In this document: piece by piece, positions 5,872 to 7,702 of the stretch
Layout of the letters: the number at the start of each line of letters is the position of its first letter
Position numbering within the stretch: position 1 is the first letter of the stretch
Assembly (NCBI GenBank): GCA_027489835.1
Contig: JAIXZF010000235.1
Span: 1-7,702 of the forward strand
From: Hyphomicrobiales bacterium
GTDB taxonomy: Bacteria > Pseudomonadota > Alphaproteobacteria > Rhizobiales > Beijerinckiaceae
Direction: 5' to 3'
DNA: 7,702 nt
Translations under genes and position numbers: made by a program
Notes under the pieces: model-generated
What the model was told of the DNA's origin: nothing
Database searches by the model: none
What the model saw: only the letters and a program-made list of their open reading frames with translations

Positions 5872-5915
5872 GCCCCGTCATGGTCGGGCTTGACCCGCCC
5901 TCGCATGGCCGCGAT
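5872..5915. repeat. Possible remnant of a short intergenic palindromic repeat
   Basis: In the divergent gap between the ECH-family and thioesterase genes, CGTCATGGTCGGGCTTGACC (5876-5895) resembles a short GC-rich palindromic element I recall as frequent between genes in Hyphomicrobiales. Here CGGG (5885-5888) and CCCG (5894-5897) pair, extended by GG/CC after one mismatch. The right half is degenerate. The TTGACC inside it has no matching -10 box, so I do not call it a promoter. I find no convincing promoter for either flanking gene in 5829-5988. Confidence 0.35.
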
Positions 5916-5988
5916 GGGTAGCGGCGCGCGGCCGCTTCAGGGCGGCGACGGCGCGGCCTGTCCAGGCCATGGCCCCGGAATCCTGCCG

Positions 5989-6411
5989 ATGACCCAGATG
6001 AACCTCGCCGAGATCACGGAATTCCTCGATCGGGAGTTTCCCCAGATCCATCACGGCGGGCGCACCTTCCATGTCGAGGCGGTGGGGCCGATGACCGCGC
6101 GCATGCGCTGCGACTACCATGAGCGCCACATCCGCCCGGGCGGCACCATCTCCGGCCCCACCATGATGGCGCTTGCCGACGTCGCGCTCTATGTCGCCAT
6201 CCTGGCCCAGATCGGGCCGGTCGCTCTGGCCGTCACCACCAACCTGTCGTTCAACTTCCTGCGCAAGCCGGGCCAGGCCGCCCTCATCGGCGAATGCAGG
6301 CTGCTGAAGCTGGGCAGGCGCTTGGCGACGGGCGAGGTCGCCATCTACTCGGAGGGTTCGTCCGAGATGGTGTGCCACGCCACCGGCACCTATTCGATCC
6401 CCAGCCGATGA
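5989..6411 (+). CDS. PaaI-family hotdog-fold acyl-CoA thioesterase
   Basis: A 140-residue single hotdog-domain protein of the PaaI/YbgC-like group (COG2050), which hydrolyses acyl-CoA or aryl-CoA thioesters in the cytosol as a dimer or tetramer. The core motif RPGGTISGPTMMALADVALY (49-68) occupies the place of the classical HGG-TLAD-A motif. D64 is in the position of the acidic residue on the central helix; the HGG is replaced by SGP. The strand TTNLSFNFLRKP (83-94) and the final beta hairpin (112-136) complete the fold. The start at 5989 gives the normal family length and has GGAA eight bases upstream. An ATG at 5998 is also in frame; the open frame back to 5890 runs into the repeat. It sits upstream of rplM but is separated by 372 bases with its own promoter, so it is probably a separate unit. 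The substrate is unknown. Confidence 0.88.
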   Translation: MTQMNLAEITEFLDREFPQIHHGGRTFHVEAVGPMTARMRCDYHERHIRPGGTISGPTMMALADVALYVAILAQIGPVALAVTTNLSFNFLRKPGQAALIGECRLLKLGRRLATGEVAIYSEGSSEMVCHATGTYSIPSR

Positions 6412-6440
6412 TGGCCCCGAACTCACCGGCCTGATCTCAG

Positions 6441-6600
6441 GGTAGCATGGCGCCGTCTTTTCGCGCGTTTCCGGGGCCGCGCAGGGGAACCCGGAACCAG
6501 CGCCTCGCACAGGGATTCCGGTTCTCGCCCGCTGGCGCAGCCGAGAACCGGAAAGCGAGGCGGTATCCAACAAGGAATCCAGGCCCGAAGCGAGAGCAAT
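6441..6600. repeat. Palindromic dispersed repeat, copy B
   Basis: A second copy of the palindromic family seen at 77-202, in opposite orientation and downstream of the thioesterase gene. GTTTCCGGGGC (6467-6477), GGAACCCGGAACC (6486-6498) and TGGCGCAGCC (6533-6542) are exact complements of, or equal to, blocks of copy A. Its right half is a long hairpin. TTCCGGTTCTCG (6516-6527) pairs perfectly with 6542-6553, and outside this CGCCTCGC (6501-6508) pairs perfectly with 6555-6562, with a seven-against-one base bulge. It may act as a transcript end for the thioesterase gene. Boundaries are approximate. Confidence 0.7.
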
Positions 6601-6653
6601 GAATGCGGTAAAATGATACCGTTTACAAAATTATGTTGTTTTACAATAATTTG
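6600..6653. other. AT-rich island upstream of the rplM promoter
   Basis: This is a sharply AT-rich patch in otherwise GC-rich DNA. It contains CGGTA (6606-6610) with TACCG (6617-6621), AAATTAT (6628-6634) with ATAATTT (6646-6652), and two similar TTTACAA-like words at 6622-6628 and 6640-6646. It lies 27 to 80 bases upstream of the rplM -35 box, and the stretch between is GC-rich, so it is not a simple UP element. It could bind a regulator or nucleoid protein. It could also be a relic of inserted DNA. I find no gene and no convincing promoter in it. Confidence 0.4.
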
Positions 6654-6679
6654 AAGCGGCGAGGCCAGCGCCGGACCCC

Positions 6680-6708
6680 TTGACATCCTCTTTGTCCCCG
6701 ATCATACA
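6680..6708 (+). promoter_or_regulatory. Sigma70-type promoter of rplM-rpsI
   Basis: TTGACA (6680-6685), a 17-base spacer and CATACA (6703-6708, three of six matches to TATAAT) form a plausible housekeeping promoter. Transcription would start near 6715, leaving a leader of about 70 bases before the rplM start at 6784. The perfect -35 with a looser -10 is usual for alphaproteobacteria. An ATG at 6733 lies in the leader in frame with rplM but has no ribosome binding site. Confidence 0.6.
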
Positions 6709-6783
6709 CCGCGCACGCCGCCGCCCTGGCCCATGGTCCGGGCGGTTTCCATTTCAACGTCCTCAAACGGGTCAGGGTCTGTC

Positions 6784-7260
6784 ATGACAGCGCTCACCAC
6801 GGCGACACGCTCGCTGAAGCCCGCCGAAGTCGAGAAGAAGTGGGTCGTGATCGATGGGTCCGGCCTCGTGGTCGGCCGTCTGGCCGCCCTTGTGGCGCTT
6901 CGCCTGCGCGGCAAGCACAAGGCCTCCTTCACGCCCCATGTCGACTGCGGCGACAACGTCATCATCATCAACGCCGAGAAGGTGCTCCTCACCGGCCGCA
7001 AGAAGGACCAGAAGGTGTATTATCACCACACTGGCTACATCGGCGGCATCAAGGAGCGTTCGGCCAAGTTCATCCTCGAGGGCCGCTTCCCCGAGCGCAT
7101 CGTCGAGAAGGCCGTGCAGCGCATGCTGCCCCGCGGCCCGCTTGGCCGCGCCCAGCTCGGCAATCTCAGGGTCTACAAGGGAGCCGAGCATCCGCACGTC
7201 GCCCAGCAGCCTGAAGCCGTCGATATCGCTGCACTCAACCGCAAGAATGCGAGGGCTTGA
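6784..7260 (+). CDS. rplM: 50S ribosomal protein L13
   Basis: A 158-residue L13, an early-assembly protein of the large ribosomal subunit that binds 23S rRNA. The family core is complete: WVVIDGSGLVVGRLA (20-34), GKHKASFTPHVDCGDNVI (43-60), VLLTGRK (67-73), YYHHTGYIGGIKER (79-92), RMLPRGPLGR (113-122) and LRVYKGAEHPHVAQQP (128-143). The start at 6784 is set by AGGG six bases upstream and yields a normal alphaproteobacterial length with a short N-terminal extension. The stop is two bases before the rpsI ATG, and the rpsI Shine-Dalgarno sequence lies inside the last codons, so the two are translationally close and form the conserved L13-S9 operon. Codon use is strongly biased to C-ending codons, as expected for a highly expressed gene. 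Confidence 0.98.
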   Translation: MTALTTATRSLKPAEVEKKWVVIDGSGLVVGRLAALVALRLRGKHKASFTPHVDCGDNVIIINAEKVLLTGRKKDQKVYYHHTGYIGGIKERSAKFILEGRFPERIVEKAVQRMLPRGPLGRAQLGNLRVYKGAEHPHVAQQPEAVDIAALNRKNARA

Positions 7261-7262
7261 GC

Positions 7263-7702
7263 ATGGCCGAAATCCTCCAGTCTCTCGATCAGCTCAAAGG
7301 CTCCGTCGCACAGCCGGAAGCTCCGCGCTACGTGCAGAAGGTCGACAAGCAGGGCCGCGCCTATGCCACCGGCAAGCGCAAGAACGCCGTCGCCCGCGTC
7401 TGGATCAAGCCCGGCAAAGGCACGATCACCGTCAACGGCCGCGACCTTCCGGTCTACTTCGCCCGCCCGGTCCTGCGCCTGATCCTCAACCAGCCGCTCC
7501 AGGTCGCCAACCGCGAGAACCAGTACGACGTCGTCGTGTCGGTCAAGGGCGGCGGGCTGTCCGGACAGGCCGGCGCCGTGCGCCATGGCGTCTCCAAGGC
7601 GCTGACCTACTATGAGCCCGACCTGCGCGGCGTGCTCAAGAAGGCCGGCTTCCTGACCCGCGACAGCCGCGTGGTCGAGCGCAAGAAGTACGGCCGCGCC
7701 AA
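7263..7702 (+). CDS. rpsI: 30S ribosomal protein S9, 3' end beyond the window
   Basis: The first 146 residues of S9, a small-subunit protein whose C-terminal tail reaches the P-site tRNA. The N-terminus MAEILQSLDQLKG and the next residues form the extension of about 30 residues usual in alphaproteobacteria. It is followed by the conserved YATGKRKNAVARVW (34-47), TVNGR (56-60), VSVKGGGLSGQAGAVRHG (92-109, family signature) and RDSRVVERKKYGRA (133-146). The window ends in the codon after GRA, so about 15 residues are missing, including the basic C-terminal tail. GAGGG (7251-7255), seven bases upstream and inside rplM, fixes the start. There is no stop in the window because of truncation, not because of a defect. 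Confidence 0.97.
   Translation, partial: MAEILQSLDQLKGSVAQPEAPRYVQKVDKQGRAYATGKRKNAVARVWIKPGKGTITVNGRDLPVYFARPVLRLILNQPLQVANRENQYDVVVSVKGGGLSGQAGAVRHGVSKALTYYEPDLRGVLKKAGFLTRDSRVVERKKYGRA

Noticed and set aside
5886..5917. TTGACC as a -35 box for the thioesterase gene
   Set aside because: At 16-18 bases downstream the sequence is GC-rich, with no -10-like hexamer, and the word lies inside a palindromic repeat motif.
5878..6573. A 231-residue minus-strand frame across the thioesterase gene
   Set aside because: It is the antisense of a recognisable hotdog domain, and its N-terminal part is translated repeat copy B.

Overview
The window is GC-rich, with tightly packed genes and strong G/C bias at third codon positions. 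Protein types and gene order point to an alphaproteobacterium, most likely of the order Hyphomicrobiales (Rhizobiales). The genus cannot be fixed from the sequence. Supporting signs are an L13 and S9 of alphaproteobacterial type (S9 with an N-terminal extension), a 'CoA-binding protein plus O-acetylhomoserine sulfhydrylase' neighbourhood, and GC-rich palindromic intergenic repeats.

Layout: 1-233 is non-coding and holds an imperfect nested palindrome. On the minus strand, 234-1517 and 1591-2871 encode two full-length paralogous PLP enzymes of the Cys/Met metabolism family. The upstream one is a typical O-acetylhomoserine sulfhydrylase; the downstream one is a diverged sister. A sigma70-like promoter with a small palindrome at the predicted start site drives the pair from about 2935. 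On the plus strand, 3062-3664 and 3744-4430 encode two exported proteins: a ClpP/crotonase-fold-like protein with a CxSAC motif, and an ankyrin-repeat protein. They converge, nine bases apart, on a minus-strand pair: a YccU-type CoA-binding protein (4440-4961) and an ECHDC3-like enoyl-CoA hydratase-family protein (5025-5828). On the plus strand follow a PaaI/hotdog thioesterase (5989-6411), a 372-base intergenic region with a second copy of the palindromic repeat, an AT-rich island and a promoter, then rplM (6784-7260) and rpsI (7263 to the window edge, cut by it).

How the genes relate: the two PLP enzymes probably incorporate sulfide or a thiol into activated homoserine. The CoA-binding protein, the ECH-family protein and the thioesterase are small acyl-CoA or CoA-linked housekeeping functions that, as I recall, sit near rplM-rpsI in related genomes. 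rplM-rpsI is the conserved L13-S9 operon. The two exported plus-strand genes do not fit the metabolic theme and look like an insertion between the CoA-binding gene and the sulfhydrylase gene. They are the least understood part of the window. I see no CRISPR array, phage, transposase, tRNA or rRNA. Nothing here is clearly a new defence or mobile system; the exported pair is the best candidate for undescribed biology.
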